Shown here: in pieces, positions 34,271 to 43,275 of the stretch | How the letters are laid out: each line of letters opens with the position of its first letter | How positions within the stretch are numbered: position 1 is the first letter of the stretch | Assembly (NCBI GenBank): GCA_030700225.1 | Contig: JAUYJT010000060.1 | Coordinates: forward strand, 1 to 52,319 | Origin: Candidatus Nanopelagicales bacterium | Lineage (GTDB): Bacteria; Actinomycetota; Actinomycetes; S36-B12; GCA-2699445 | Direction: 5' to 3' | Length of the DNA stretch: 52,319 nt | The notes under the pieces: generated by a model | Database searches by the model: none | What the model was told of the DNA's origin: nothing | What the model saw: the letters and a program-made list of their open reading frames with translations, nothing else | Translations under genes and position numbers: made by a program

Positions 34271-34996
34271 TCAGCTTCGGCGTGGAGACGCGGACTCTGA
34301 CGGCGTTGGTGCCGCCTCGTCCTCGTCTTGGATCTGCACGAAGCGGCCGTGCCACGTGTGGTACCAGACAGCGCCGGTGGTCGCGTTCACCGAGAGCATC
34401 CCGACGATGTTGCCATCCCTGAGGGTGTGCAACGTGTAGTAGCCGGGGAAGGGCTCAGGCTCTCCAGCGGTTTCACCATTCCGGGCGCCAGACAGCCACT
34501 CGTTGGCCAGTCTCTCGGCTTCGTCTGCTGAGACTGCGGGAGTCCGTGAATCGGCCAGTGCATAGGCGCCGTACCCGGTATTCCACATCATCGCCGGTCC
34601 CCATTCGACCTGGACCGAGCCGGAATCCGGATCGATGAGGACCTCGGTGACGGGGTCTCCGCTTGAGGCCTCCAACTCGGCGTAGTAGCCGTTGTCGAAC
34701 TGCATGACTTCACCGACCTCAAGCCCAAGCTGATCGGCGAAGAGCTCCGCTGCGCGCCGAGCCTCGGAGGGATTGGTGACGGGGTCTCCGCTGACCACGA
34801 CTGGCCCGCCCATCATCGGGCCCCCCATCATGGAGCCGCCCATCATGGGTCCGCCCATCATCGGATTGTCCGCCGTCCACGGACCGCCGGGCGACCAGGT
34901 TGACTGCGTCGTACCCCAGATGATCACCGCGATGAGTGCAAGGCTGGCCACTAGCAGGACCGTCAAGGGCTTTCGGCGCCCGGTCGATTGGCTCAT
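34271..34996 (-). CDS. Membrane-anchored PepSY-like protein with Met-rich repeats
   Basis: 241-aa protein with one N-terminal membrane helix or uncleaved signal (about 9-28). A Met-rich repeat of four MMGG units separated by P, P/S or P follows (residues 45-63), and then two PepSY-like repeats (about 70-125 and 145-215). Met clusters of this kind bind Cu(I) or Ag(I) in other proteins; metal binding here is inference. ATGA overlap with the SHOCT gene upstream couples the two. A hairpin after the stop may terminate transcription. Confidence 0.7.
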   Translation of the reverse strand: MSQSTGRRKPLTVLLVASLALIAVIIWGTTQSTWSPGGPWTADNPMMGGPMMGGSMMGGPMMGGPVVVSGDPVTNPSEARRAAELFADQLGLEVGEVMQFDNGYYAELEASSGDPVTEVLIDPDSGSVQVEWGPAMMWNTGYGAYALADSRTPAVSADEAERLANEWLSGARNGETAGEPEPFPGYYTLHTLRDGNIVGMLSVNATTGAVWYHTWHGRFVQIQDEDEAAPTPSESASPRRS

Positions 34997-35244
34997 GGCG
35001 ACGCGTTGCCCCCTCGCCTGAGTTGCTCCCGCAGCTGGGCGTGGGTTGCGGGGTCGATCTCCCCGAGAGCGAGGCGGCGGTCGAGAATCTCCTCGGCGGT
35101 TTGAGGCCGCTGCGACTCAGTCGAGCCCGAACCTGACCCTTGCGCCAGCTTGACTACCGCCCAAACGATCACGGCGATGATGGCTATCGGCACCAGCCAC
35201 ATCAGGACCATCCAGAACCCGCCTCCGCCGTATCCGTACATCAT
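34993..35244 (-). CDS. SHOCT-domain small membrane protein
   Basis: 83-aa protein: MMYGYGGGGFWM start, one transmembrane helix (about 12-33), linker, and a C-terminal SHOCT motif (AEEILDRRLALGEIDPATHAQL). Small SHOCT proteins with a Met/Gly-rich start often neighbour copper-handling genes, which fits the Met-rich partner. It heads a two-gene operon; promoter expected in 35245-35389. Confidence 0.85.
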   Translation of the reverse strand: MMYGYGGGGFWMVLMWLVPIAIIAVIVWAVVKLAQGSGSGSTESQRPQTAEEILDRRLALGEIDPATHAQLREQLRRGGNASP

Positions 35245-35389
35245 GTTTCACGACCTTCCCTGGGAGGAATCGGATACTTTCGAGGTTACAGTGGCGCCGA
35301 CTCGCCATCTTCGGCTCGGCGATTGCGGTTCGGTGTTGATTCGGTGAAAGCATCCGCGGAACGCGGCATCGGCCAACCGCGTGCCGCGC

Positions 35390-37252
35390 TCAGAAGATGC
35401 TCAGGGTGACCGTGCTGCCTTTCGGGATGCTCGTGCCGCCTGGTGGATCCTGGGAGTAGACCCGGTCGAGCGGGGTGACGATTCCTTCTTCGATCCGGAC
35501 CTTGAGCCCGGCGGACTGGACAGTAGCCACAGCCTGGGCCCGGGGCATGTCCACGACGTTGGGAACAACGACCGGCGGTGGTCCCTCCGAAACGGTCAGC
35601 GCTACTTCGCTGCCGCGCGGCACGGTCTTGCCCGGGCGCGGAGCGGACTTGATCACGTCGCCCTTGGGGACAGTCTCAGAGATCTGGGTCGTGGCTGTGA
35701 TCTTCAGACCGAGCCGCTTCAGCGTTGCCCGGGCGTCAACCTCGCTCATCCCGCGAAGGTTGGGGATCTTCACCGGGGCCGGGCCCTTGGACAACACCAG
35801 CGAGACGCTCGTGTCGCGCTTGACTTCGGCTCCGATCTTCGGGTTGGCGCGTATGACCAGGCCCGCCGCGATGTTGTCGTGGTACGCGGAGGTCTCCCCG
35901 CCGACGACCAGGTTGGATTGGGTCAGCCGGTCGGCGGCTTCGGGCACAGTCATCTTCTTCACGTCTGGCACGGCGTAGCGTTCGGGGCCAAGTGATACGA
36001 CCAGGGAGACGGTGGACCCTATCCGCGCTGACTGCCCTGGGGCTGGGTCACTGCCGACTACTCGGCCGGTCGGCGCCGTCTCGCTGAACACGCGGTCCAT
36101 CACTTCGACCGAGAATCCGGCGGATTCCAGGAGCTTGGTCGCCCGGGACTCCGTAGTACCCGTGATCGACGGAACTTCGGTGCGGTCGAACGGGCGTATC
36201 GCGAGCGCCCACGCGAGTGCCGCGGTTGCCAGGACTGCGACCAGCGTGATCACAAGACCGGCACGCCAGCGGCGGCCGGGACCACGGTGTGCCCCGGAGA
36301 CCGGCGGCTCCCATGAGTCTTGGGTGCTCGGTTCGAGGTCGGTCGCTGGCGGGGGGCCTGTGGGGACAACGAGAGTGTCGTTCGGGTTCGACAGCGGTTG
36401 CGGAGGGGGGAGGGTCGCGGCGATGGCTCGCACCCTGGCCAGGAAGCTGGCGGCCGTGGCGAGCCGCGCGTTCGCGTCCCGGGAAGTCGCATCCGCGATG
36501 AGGGCATCCACTTCAGCTGGGATGTGCGGATTGGCGGCCCTGATGTGGGGCACATCCGTGTTGACGTGGTTGTAGGCAACTGTCCAAGCGTTGTCACCGG
36601 TGTGGGGAGGCTGCCCCGCCAGCAGTTCGTACAGCAGGATTCCCGCCTGATAAACGTCGCTGCGCTCGTCGCTGACGCCGTGCGAGACGTGCTCGGGGGC
36701 CAGGTATGCCGCCGTACCGATCAGTAGCCCGCGCGTCGCGGCGCTAGGCGTCTGGAGAGCTCGAGCTAGGCCGAAGTCGGCCACTTTCACCTGCCCGCTC
36801 GCTGTGAGCAGGACGTTCTCCGGCTTGATGTCCCTGTGAACGAAGCCGGCGTGATGCGCCGCCCGCAGTGCTTGCAGAACGGGGTCGATGATGGCCAGGG
36901 CTTGCTCGGTCGAGACGGCCCCCTGGTTTCGCAGCACGTCGCGCAGGGTGCGTCCGGGCACGTACTCCATCGCCAGGTAGATGTGGTCGTCGGACTTTCC
37001 CTGGTCGAAGACCGCAACTACATTCGGGTCGGACAACCGAGCCGCGGAGCGGGCCTCCATTTGGAACCGTGTCACGAAGTCGGGGTCCTCGGCGAAGCTT
37101 GGGAGCATGACCTTCAACGCGACCGGCCGATCGAGTCGAAGATCCGTCGCCCGGTAGACCGACGCCATTCCGCCGACCGCGATCCTGCTGTCGATTCGGT
37201 AGCGGCGATCGAGCGTTCGGCCGACAAGCGGGTCGGCGACCATCGTGTCCAT
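35390..37252 (-). CDS. Ser/Thr protein kinase with four PASTA domains (PknL/PknB type)
   Basis: 620-aa Hanks-type receptor kinase. Kinase domain (about 1-275): GGMASVYRATD, VALKVM with the ATP Lys, HRDIKPENVLL catalytic loop, DFGLA and the APE-like APEHVSHG. Then a juxtamembrane linker, one transmembrane helix (about 335-353) and four PASTA repeats, each ending in a (V/I)SxG-type edge. PASTA domains sense peptidoglycan or lipid II. Position beside the MptA-like gene matches Rv2176 pknL, but that kinase lacks PASTA repeats (from memory). No homologue of its usual divergent HTH partner Rv2175c is present. ATG 37252; ATG 37243 possible. Confidence 0.92.
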   Translation of the reverse strand: MDTMVADPLVGRTLDRRYRIDSRIAVGGMASVYRATDLRLDRPVALKVMLPSFAEDPDFVTRFQMEARSAARLSDPNVVAVFDQGKSDDHIYLAMEYVPGRTLRDVLRNQGAVSTEQALAIIDPVLQALRAAHHAGFVHRDIKPENVLLTASGQVKVADFGLARALQTPSAATRGLLIGTAAYLAPEHVSHGVSDERSDVYQAGILLYELLAGQPPHTGDNAWTVAYNHVNTDVPHIRAANPHIPAEVDALIADATSRDANARLATAASFLARVRAIAATLPPPQPLSNPNDTLVVPTGPPPATDLEPSTQDSWEPPVSGAHRGPGRRWRAGLVITLVAVLATAALAWALAIRPFDRTEVPSITGTTESRATKLLESAGFSVEVMDRVFSETAPTGRVVGSDPAPGQSARIGSTVSLVVSLGPERYAVPDVKKMTVPEAADRLTQSNLVVGGETSAYHDNIAAGLVIRANPKIGAEVKRDTSVSLVLSKGPAPVKIPNLRGMSEVDARATLKRLGLKITATTQISETVPKGDVIKSAPRPGKTVPRGSEVALTVSEGPPPVVVPNVVDMPRAQAVATVQSAGLKVRIEEGIVTPLDRVYSQDPPGGTSIPKGSTVTLSIF

Positions 37253-37339
37253 CAAGTTGAGTGTAGGGTCGCGGTCCTGCGCGCAGTCGCTTTCACTCCA
37301 GCGGCGTGCCAGCGCCGGTTCTGGAGCGCTGGCCGACCG

Positions 37340-38902
37340 CTACGCCAAGATCACCAAAGAATCGGCCCGCGCTTGGGCGGATGGAGTCTCTGGCTGCAAC
37401 CCACGGGACCCTGGGCCTTTCAGGACGAGTTGCCTCTCGCGCGGACTGGCCAGGAGGATCAGCAGCACGATCCCGATCGCGACGGCGATCGCGACAAGAT
37501 CAGTTAGCTCAAGCAGGGTGTCGGCTGTCGCACTGCTTTCAGCCATCCCATGCACCGCGAACGCGGCGGTCAGCAGGATCGTCCAGCGAAGCTGGGCCGC
37601 GCTAAGGCCCGTCACGGCGAAGAGCGGAAGCACCCACAGCAGGTACCAGGGCTGGATCACGGGCCCAAGCACGACGACGGCCCCGAACGCCAGAGCGGCT
37701 CCGCGCACCGCGGAGCGTCCCTTGGGTCGCACGCATAGGTACGCGACGATGGCCAAAGACGCCACAAGCCCGATGAGCCTGAAGAACGCGACCGCTCCGT
37801 CGTTACCTGGAGCCAAGCCCAGGGCTTGAAGCGCCCCGCCGACTGCCATCCCGAGCGCGGTGGGCGGGGACAGCCACGTCTTGACTTCGCCCGGCGTGGA
37901 CAGTGCGTTGACCCAGCCCATTCCAACGCCGGCCAGGAGTGCGGTGACACCGAAGGCAGCCACTGCCGAGATGCTGACCAGAACCCAGTTCCAGGCGCGG
38001 TTCAGCAGGTTCGACACCACGCCGGCCCGTATCAGTCCGATGAACGGCAGGGCCAGAAGCGCGATGGGTTTGACCGATGTGGCCAGACCGATCGCCGCGG
38101 CGCCGACGAGTGGGCTGAACTCCAGGGCGAGTGCGAACCCGACCAGGACCAGGCCCACCATCAGCGCATCGTTGTGCGCACCGGCTACGAAGTGCATGAT
38201 CACGAGCGGGTTCAGGACCGACAGCCACAACGCCTTCGCCGGGTCCAGCCCGTGGCGCTCAGCGAGTTTCGGAATCGCGACGAGCATCAGCACGATGCCA
38301 ACGACAGCGAGCAAGCGGAACATGATGGCCGCGAGGAACGCTTGATTGCCGCTGAAGGCTGCGATCCCCCGCGACAGCAGTAGGAAAAGCGGTCCGTACG
38401 GAGCGGCCGCCTCTCCCCACATAGGGTCCGCGCCGTAGGAGAACCAGCCCGGCAGGACCGACACGCCTGTTGTGTATGGGTCGTAGCCTTCCAGCAGCAG
38501 CCGACCCTGTCCGAAGTAGGAGTACACGTCCCGGCTGAACAATGGCGGTCCGAACAGCAGCGGCGCTGACCACGCGCCCATGAGAGCCGACATGCGCCAG
38601 GTGTTCCACCTGTGCCCCGACATCAGGTCATAACCGGTGACAAGCCAAGTCTGGAGCAGAGTGGCCACGCCTGCGAAGATCATCAGCCTGGACAGGATCA
38701 GTCCCGGGGACGAGTCGCGCAGCACATCGATCAGGGGCCAGCTCCGAACCGCGGTGTCCAGGGGCAGCCAGCCAACGCCCAGGGATCCGACCATGATGAG
38801 CAAAGTTCCCAAGAACCCGGGCAGCCCGTAGCGTGCCAGGAATTCGGACCAGGGATCCGGGTTTCCGCCTCGTCTTCGCGACGCGGACTCGCTCCTGCTC
38901 AC
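37340..38902 (-). CDS. mptA: Polyprenol-phosphomannose-dependent alpha-1,6-mannosyltransferase (MptA/MptB type)
   Basis: 520-aa GT-C membrane enzyme with about 12 hydrophobic segments. The outer-loop motif PPLFSRDVYSYFGQGRLLLEGYDPY contains the conserved Asp, and NPLVIMHFVAGAHNDALMVG and SVKPIALLALPFIG are typical of MptA/MptB. These enzymes elongate the alpha-1,6-mannan core of lipomannan on the periplasmic side. Synteny with Rv2174 favours MptA. GTG start at 38902. Followed by the PASTA kinase after 87 bp on the same strand. Confidence 0.9.
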   Translation of the reverse strand: MSRSESASRRRGGNPDPWSEFLARYGLPGFLGTLLIMVGSLGVGWLPLDTAVRSWPLIDVLRDSSPGLILSRLMIFAGVATLLQTWLVTGYDLMSGHRWNTWRMSALMGAWSAPLLFGPPLFSRDVYSYFGQGRLLLEGYDPYTTGVSVLPGWFSYGADPMWGEAAAPYGPLFLLLSRGIAAFSGNQAFLAAIMFRLLAVVGIVLMLVAIPKLAERHGLDPAKALWLSVLNPLVIMHFVAGAHNDALMVGLVLVGFALALEFSPLVGAAAIGLATSVKPIALLALPFIGLIRAGVVSNLLNRAWNWVLVSISAVAAFGVTALLAGVGMGWVNALSTPGEVKTWLSPPTALGMAVGGALQALGLAPGNDGAVAFFRLIGLVASLAIVAYLCVRPKGRSAVRGAALAFGAVVVLGPVIQPWYLLWVLPLFAVTGLSAAQLRWTILLTAAFAVHGMAESSATADTLLELTDLVAIAVAIGIVLLILLASPRERQLVLKGPGSRGLQPETPSAQARADSLVILA

Positions 38903-38944
38903 GCGGATGAGGTTACAGCGGTTCCGGGGATGCGATGCGCCGCG

Positions 38945-39397
38945 CTACTTGCGGGTGGGGGAGCGGGATGTCTTCGGTGGGGTGACGCCCGGGCCCTCGT
39001 TCAGGAACCCCACGCTCCAGGATTCCCAGGAGCTGCCATCCGGGCTAGTGCCTCGTCCCAGAACAAAGGCTCCGTCCTTGGGGACGCCTCCGTTGTGATT
39101 CCACTTCACCCACGCGTAGATCACATGCGGGATCCCGCGCATTTCGATCCGGAATTCCCGCATTTCCATCGTCCCAGCCGGTGCATGGTTAAGCACCCAA
39201 TCCGCCCAGGCCGATGGGTCATCTTCGTCTGCGAACAACCTCTCAAGCGCGCCGCGGTCTCTGGCGTTCACCGCCGCCTCGTAGTCGTATAGGGCTGCTT
39301 CGGCCGAATCCGGGCCTCGCGAGCAACCCGACAGCACGAGAACAGCACCCAGCAGCGGCACCAGAAGGACGCGGATCAGACGTGCAGTGGGAACCAT
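38945..39397 (-). CDS. Small lipoprotein, twin copy A
   Basis: 150-aa lipoprotein. Lipobox LSGC (Cys about residue 25) after a conventional signal peptide, then an NTF2/SnoaL-like helix (AALYDYEAAVNARDRGALERLF) and a beta domain with WVKWNHNGGVPKDGAF. It ends SRSPTRK. ATG 39397 follows CCAGGAGCGAC. A tandem paralogue (39433-39882) has the same start, core and tail, so this is a recent tandem duplication. Function unknown; extracytoplasmic. Confidence 0.75.
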   Translation of the reverse strand: MVPTARLIRVLLVPLLGAVLVLSGCSRGPDSAEAALYDYEAAVNARDRGALERLFADEDDPSAWADWVLNHAPAGTMEMREFRIEMRGIPHVIYAWVKWNHNGGVPKDGAFVLGRGTSPDGSSWESWSVGFLNEGPGVTPPKTSRSPTRK

Positions 39398-39432
39398 GTC
39401 GCTCCTGGGTTCTCTTGCTGATGTCTCCTGAG

Positions 39433-39882
39433 CTACTTGCGGGTGGGGGAGCGGGAGGGCTTCGGGGAGGGGGATGGGGTCTTTCCTGGGCCCTCGTAGA
39501 GGAATCCCATAGCCCACGGACCAACACCCCCGTCCCGACGCTGTAGCCCGAAGGCTCCGTCCTTGGGCACGCCCCCGTTTTCACCCCACTTCACGTACGC
39601 GTAGCTCACTCCCGGGAATTCGCCGCCTTCGATTCTGAAGTGCCGGATCTCCATCGGCCCCGCTGGCGCATTGGCAAGTACCCAATCCGCCCAGCTCGAC
39701 GGGTCGTTTCTTGGCGCTAGCTTCTCAAGCGCTGCGCGGTCCCGGGCGTTCACCGCTGCCACGTAGTCGTAGAGGGCCGCTTCGACCGAATCCGGACCCG
39801 ACCGGAAACAACCCGACAGCACGAGAACAGCACCGAGCAGCGGCACCATGGCGAATCGGATCAAACGTGTAGTGGGAACCAT
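39433..39882 (-). CDS. Small lipoprotein, twin copy B
   Basis: 149-aa paralogue of the next gene downstream, about 65% identical by eye, with lipobox LSGC, DYVAAVNARDRAALEKL, WADWVLANAPAGP, YVKWGENGGVPKDGAFG and the identical terminal SRSPTRK. Its start overlaps the 3' end of the amidase-like gene by 22 bp, so all three genes are probably one unit. The Pro/Ser/Lys tail is longer than in copy A. Confidence 0.75.
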   Translation of the reverse strand: MVPTTRLIRFAMVPLLGAVLVLSGCFRSGPDSVEAALYDYVAAVNARDRAALEKLAPRNDPSSWADWVLANAPAGPMEIRHFRIEGGEFPGVSYAYVKWGENGGVPKDGAFGLQRRDGGVGPWAMGFLYEGPGKTPSPSPKPSRSPTRK

Positions 39883-41039
39883 CTCGCCTCCGGGTTTCTC
39901 TTGCTGATGTCCTTGAACTTCTCGTTCAAGGTGTTGGGGGTGTGGTAGCTCAGGTAGGTGTTCTTCTTGGTCGCTTTCGTTACCACCATGCTGTGGTCAA
40001 CCCCCACTTCTACTTCCGGATGGAAATCGGCCTGCAGGATGTCCCCAGCGACCAGGTAGCTCACGTGGCTGGTCCACGTCAGGCGGCGCGATTCGAACCG
40101 GCCGAACTGGTAGAAGTTCGTGGCCCCGCCCCACGTGCGGGTCGTGTACGTGAGCTTGTATGGCGGGTCCATGTCGTAGAAGCCCCACTTGTTCGACTCG
40201 GTGCGTTGTGACCAGGACCCGTCGCCGACGTAGCTCCAACCGCCTGCCCGGACCGCTTGGGAGACGAAGTTCGTGCAATCCTCCTTCCACTGATCCCCGT
40301 ACGCGGGGTTGTGCCCCTTGGCCCAAGTCCGCGCGTAGTCACGCACTTTCAGCCTGTTGGCTTTCGACATCCCCTGTGTGGCGACCTCGCCGTGGGCCTC
40401 CGAAGCCGGGCCAGTAGCGTCAGGCGACGAGGCGGGACTCGTCCTGTCGATGGCAGTGGCGGCTGCCCGTTTCGGCACGGGGAAACGGAAGGAGGGGTCC
40501 TCAAGGGGCTGACGGGGTGCGGTGGGGTGCAGCAGGGTCTTCGCGCTGACCGCAATCCATGTGCCGCTCACCCGCCGATACGTCAACGTCACATCCTGAA
40601 CCTGATGCATCACGTCGGGCTTCGCCCCGGGCGGTACCGTGTAGTAGAAGCGCAAGTACTTCTTCGTCTCGATTACGAGATTCTCGCCGTCCCGTCTGCT
40701 TGAGACCTTGCGGAGCCTGACCTTGACGTCGGAGTACCCGCTGTCCGCCCGTTTCAGGCTGCGCCCGAAACGAGCCAGTGACCGGCTGTGTGCTGGCTTG
40801 AGTCGCAAGGCCTCGGTCGTGTCGTTGACCCACGGCTCATTCCTCCGCGGAACACGTCCCGTAATCAAGGGCCGGGCCTGTCGTTCCATCGCCCTGGCCG
40901 TTAGCCGCAGCAGCGACTCAACCGTGGAATCGTTGACTGCGGCGGCCGCGGGTTGAGCGGACATTGGCTGGAACAACAGCCCAACCATCAACACGCTCAG
41001 CCCCGAGAAGGCGAGAAGGCGAGAAGGCGAGAAACTCAT
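39861..41039 (-). CDS. Secreted amidase-like protein (Amidase_6)
   Basis: 392-aa exported protein with a signal peptide (cleavage near AQPAAAAV, about residue 34). The N-terminal half is a cell-surface domain of unknown kind; the C-terminal 160 residues match the Amidase_6 type: DCTNFVSQAVRAGG carries the likely nucleophile Cys, VDHSMVVTKA the His, and YHTPNTLNEKFKDI closes the domain. The fold is of the NlpC/P60-like class, so peptidoglycan or another amide may be the substrate. ATG 41039 is directly followed by an 8-bp tandem repeat within the signal-peptide codons (separate entry). Heads the unit with the twin lipoproteins. Confidence 0.85.
   Translation of the reverse strand: MSFSPSRLLAFSGLSVLMVGLLFQPMSAQPAAAAVNDSTVESLLRLTARAMERQARPLITGRVPRRNEPWVNDTTEALRLKPAHSRSLARFGRSLKRADSGYSDVKVRLRKVSSRRDGENLVIETKKYLRFYYTVPPGAKPDVMHQVQDVTLTYRRVSGTWIAVSAKTLLHPTAPRQPLEDPSFRFPVPKRAAATAIDRTSPASSPDATGPASEAHGEVATQGMSKANRLKVRDYARTWAKGHNPAYGDQWKEDCTNFVSQAVRAGGWSYVGDGSWSQRTESNKWGFYDMDPPYKLTYTTRTWGGATNFYQFGRFESRRLTWTSHVSYLVAGDILQADFHPEVEVGVDHSMVVTKATKKNTYLSYHTPNTLNEKFKDISKRNPEARWFPLHV
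41004..41033 (-). repeat. 8-bp tandem repeat at the amidase start
   Basis: On the coding strand TTCTCGCC occurs three times in a row followed by TTCTCG, starting at codon 3 of the amidase-like gene. An 8-bp unit is not a multiple of three, so gain or loss of one unit would shift the frame and abolish translation from ATG 41039. This is the layout of contingency (phase-variable) loci, but only one sequence is seen. Confidence 0.7.
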
Positions 41040-41177
41040 CTGTCGGCCCCCGTTTCCGAGCTACTGGACGGAATGGGCAGACATTACCCTGTGTGCAGCA
41101 GAAAACGCAAGGTGTCATCTGAACAAACGGGAGCAGTCGCCCGCCCGATAGGGAGTGAGAGGGACTGAACCGCGCGC

Positions 41178-42248
41178 TCAGGCGGACCGCGCCGACAGCG
41201 CCCGCGCGATGTCTTCAAGAGCCCGTCGGGGCCCGGCGGTGAAGCCACCGTCATCGAGCGCGCCGATCGCCTCGCGCGTGTCCTGGGATATGAGTTCCTC
41301 CACCTGCTGGCGCGCACCCGAGGACTCGATGATCCGCTGAAGGTCGTCGATCATCGCCGAATCAAGATCACGATTCCCGAGACTGGCGTCCAGGAAGCGC
41401 GCATCATTGGCGGACATCGACGCGAGCGCGAGTGCCACGAGGACGGTTCGCTTGCCCTGCAGAAGGTCGTCGCCGGCTGGCTTGCCTGTCTTGTCCGGGT
41501 CTCCGAAGACACCGAGCATGTCGTCGCGCATCTGGAATGCCCGGCCAAGGGGTAGCGCGAAGCGCGAGAGCGCCTCCATCAGATCATCGCTTCCCCCGGC
41601 CAGAGCCGCCCCTATCTGCAATGGCCTCTCGAATGTGTACTTCGCCGTCTTGGTCTCAGCGACGCGCAGGGCGGCCGCTACGTTATCGGAGCCCCTTGCT
41701 TGCTCAAGGACGTCGAGGTACTGCCCAGCCATGAGTTCGGTCAGCATGATGGCGAAATACGACTTGGCCCGGGCCACGTCCTCGGCTGGCAGGTCACATT
41801 CGCCCAGCAACTCGCCGGCCCACGCCAGGCAGAGGTTTCCGATCAGTACGGCCGAAGCGTTGCCGAATCTGTGCGCCGATCCATGCCAGTCGCTGTCCGC
41901 GTGCAGTCCGCTGAAACACCGGTGGACGGCGGGCTTGCCTCGGCGGAAGTCGGATTCGTCAATCACATCGTCGTGGATCAGCGCGCCCGCCTGGACGAGT
42001 TCCATGGCGGCGGCGGCATCGATCATCGCGTCGCAGTCAGGGCCGCCCGCGCACCGCCAGCCCATGAACAGCAAGGTGGCCCGCAGGCGCTTTCCGCCCG
42101 ACAGGAAGTCACACAGGCAGTCCGCGATCGGATCGAGTTCGGAGCTGATCTGAGCCAGTTCGATCCTCTTCTCGGCGAGGAACCGTTCCAGACGTTCCCC
42201 GGTAAGGCGAGGAATATCCTCCGACCCGCGGAGCTGCTTCGGTGTCAC
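41178..42248 (-). CDS. idsA: Polyprenyl synthetase, likely geranylgeranyl diphosphate synthase
   Basis: 356-aa trans-isoprenyl diphosphate synthase. First Asp-rich motif HDDVIDESDFRRG (about 93-105) with the preceding GGKRLRA diphosphate site, and second motif QMRDDMLGVFGDPDKTGKPAGDD. Residues before the first DDxxD set chain length; I cannot assign it firmly, but synteny with Rv2173 (idsA2) suggests a GGPP/omega-E enzyme. Product would feed prenyl lipids, including the polyprenyl carriers used by the mannosyltransferases. GTG 42248; divergent from metF, 58 bp apart. Confidence 0.92.
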   Translation of the reverse strand: MTPKQLRGSEDIPRLTGERLERFLAEKRIELAQISSELDPIADCLCDFLSGGKRLRATLLFMGWRCAGGPDCDAMIDAAAAMELVQAGALIHDDVIDESDFRRGKPAVHRCFSGLHADSDWHGSAHRFGNASAVLIGNLCLAWAGELLGECDLPAEDVARAKSYFAIMLTELMAGQYLDVLEQARGSDNVAAALRVAETKTAKYTFERPLQIGAALAGGSDDLMEALSRFALPLGRAFQMRDDMLGVFGDPDKTGKPAGDDLLQGKRTVLVALALASMSANDARFLDASLGNRDLDSAMIDDLQRIIESSGARQQVEELISQDTREAIGALDDGGFTAGPRRALEDIARALSARSA

Positions 42249-42306
42249 GGGTAGACCCTATGCGGACGCCTCGATTCCGCAGGACCCGCTCGGCTAGCCT
42301 CTACAG

Positions 42307-43233
42307 ATGCCCAGTCAGCGCCACGAAACCTCGCGGCCCTCGCTCGGGCAGATCCTCAAAGCTGGCGAGCGTTCGTTCTCGTTCGAGTTCTTCCCACCGA
42401 AGACCGACGTGGGGGTCGAGCGACTGTGGCTGGCCTTGCGGGAGCTTGAGGCCCTGCACCCAACTTTCGTGTCGGTGACATACGGCGCCGGGGGGAGTAC
42501 CCGGGACCGCACTATCCGCTTGACCGAGCGCATCGCGAACCAGGCCACGGTCACGCCCGTGGGTCACCTCACTTGTGTCGGTGCCAGTGCTGGCGAACTT
42601 CGTGACGTTGTGGCCCAGTACGCGTCCGCCGGGGTCACCAACATCCTCGCCATCCGCGGTGACCCGCCGGGAGGGGCGGGTCAACCTTGGCAGCCGCATC
42701 CGGGAGGACTGGATCACGCTGAGGACCTTGTACGGCTGATCACGAGTCTCGGCTCGTTCACTGTGGGTGTGGCGGCGTTCCCCGAGGGGCATCCGGAGGC
42801 GCCTGACCTTGAGTTCGATGCACAGGTCTTGAGGCGCAAGCAGGATGCCGGCGCCGCGTTCGCCGTGACTCAGTTCTTCTTCGACGCGGATGACTACTTC
42901 CGCTTGCGGGAGCGTACGGCGCGCATGGGGGTTTCGATCCCGATCATCCCCGGCGTGATGCCAGTGACGAACGTGGCCCAGATCGAGCGGTTCGCTCAGT
43001 TGTCCGGCGCCAAGTTCCCCGAAGCTCTGGCTGCGCGGTTCCATGCGGTGGCCGAAGACGGAGAGGCCGTCAGGCTGCTGGGTGTGTCCGTGGCGACCCA
43101 GATGTGCGAAAGGCTGCTGTCGGGTGGCTCTCCGGGTCTGCACTTCTTCACGCTGAACCGCTCGTCCGCCACACGAGAGATCTACTCGCGACTTGGCCTG
43201 CAGAACCGGTTCGCGGCCCGGGCTGGAAGCTGA
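42307..43233 (+). CDS. metF: 5,10-methylenetetrahydrofolate reductase
   Basis: 308-aa flavoprotein that makes 5-methyl-THF for methionine synthesis. Motifs: FEFFPPKTDVG (catalytic Glu), VSVTYGAGGSTRDRT, HLTCVGAS, NILAIRGDPP, FAVTQFFFDADDYF and PIIPGVMPVTN. Length and start are normal. No riboswitch-like structure is evident in the 58-bp divergent gap with idsA. Matches the position of Rv2172c. Confidence 0.94.
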   Translation: MPSQRHETSRPSLGQILKAGERSFSFEFFPPKTDVGVERLWLALRELEALHPTFVSVTYGAGGSTRDRTIRLTERIANQATVTPVGHLTCVGASAGELRDVVAQYASAGVTNILAIRGDPPGGAGQPWQPHPGGLDHAEDLVRLITSLGSFTVGVAAFPEGHPEAPDLEFDAQVLRRKQDAGAAFAVTQFFFDADDYFRLRERTARMGVSIPIIPGVMPVTNVAQIERFAQLSGAKFPEALAARFHAVAEDGEAVRLLGVSVATQMCERLLSGGSPGLHFFTLNRSSATREIYSRLGLQNRFAARAGS

Positions 43234-43275
43234 CGAAGGTAACAAGGCGATGGCTCGAACTGCGAGACTGCGATC

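Noticed and set aside
42249-42306. Riboswitch upstream of metF
   Set aside because: The divergent gap is only 58 bp and shows no SAM or cobalamin element features.
42301-43245. 314-codon minus-strand frame over metF
   Set aside because: metF carries all MTHFR motifs; the antisense product is compositionally biased.
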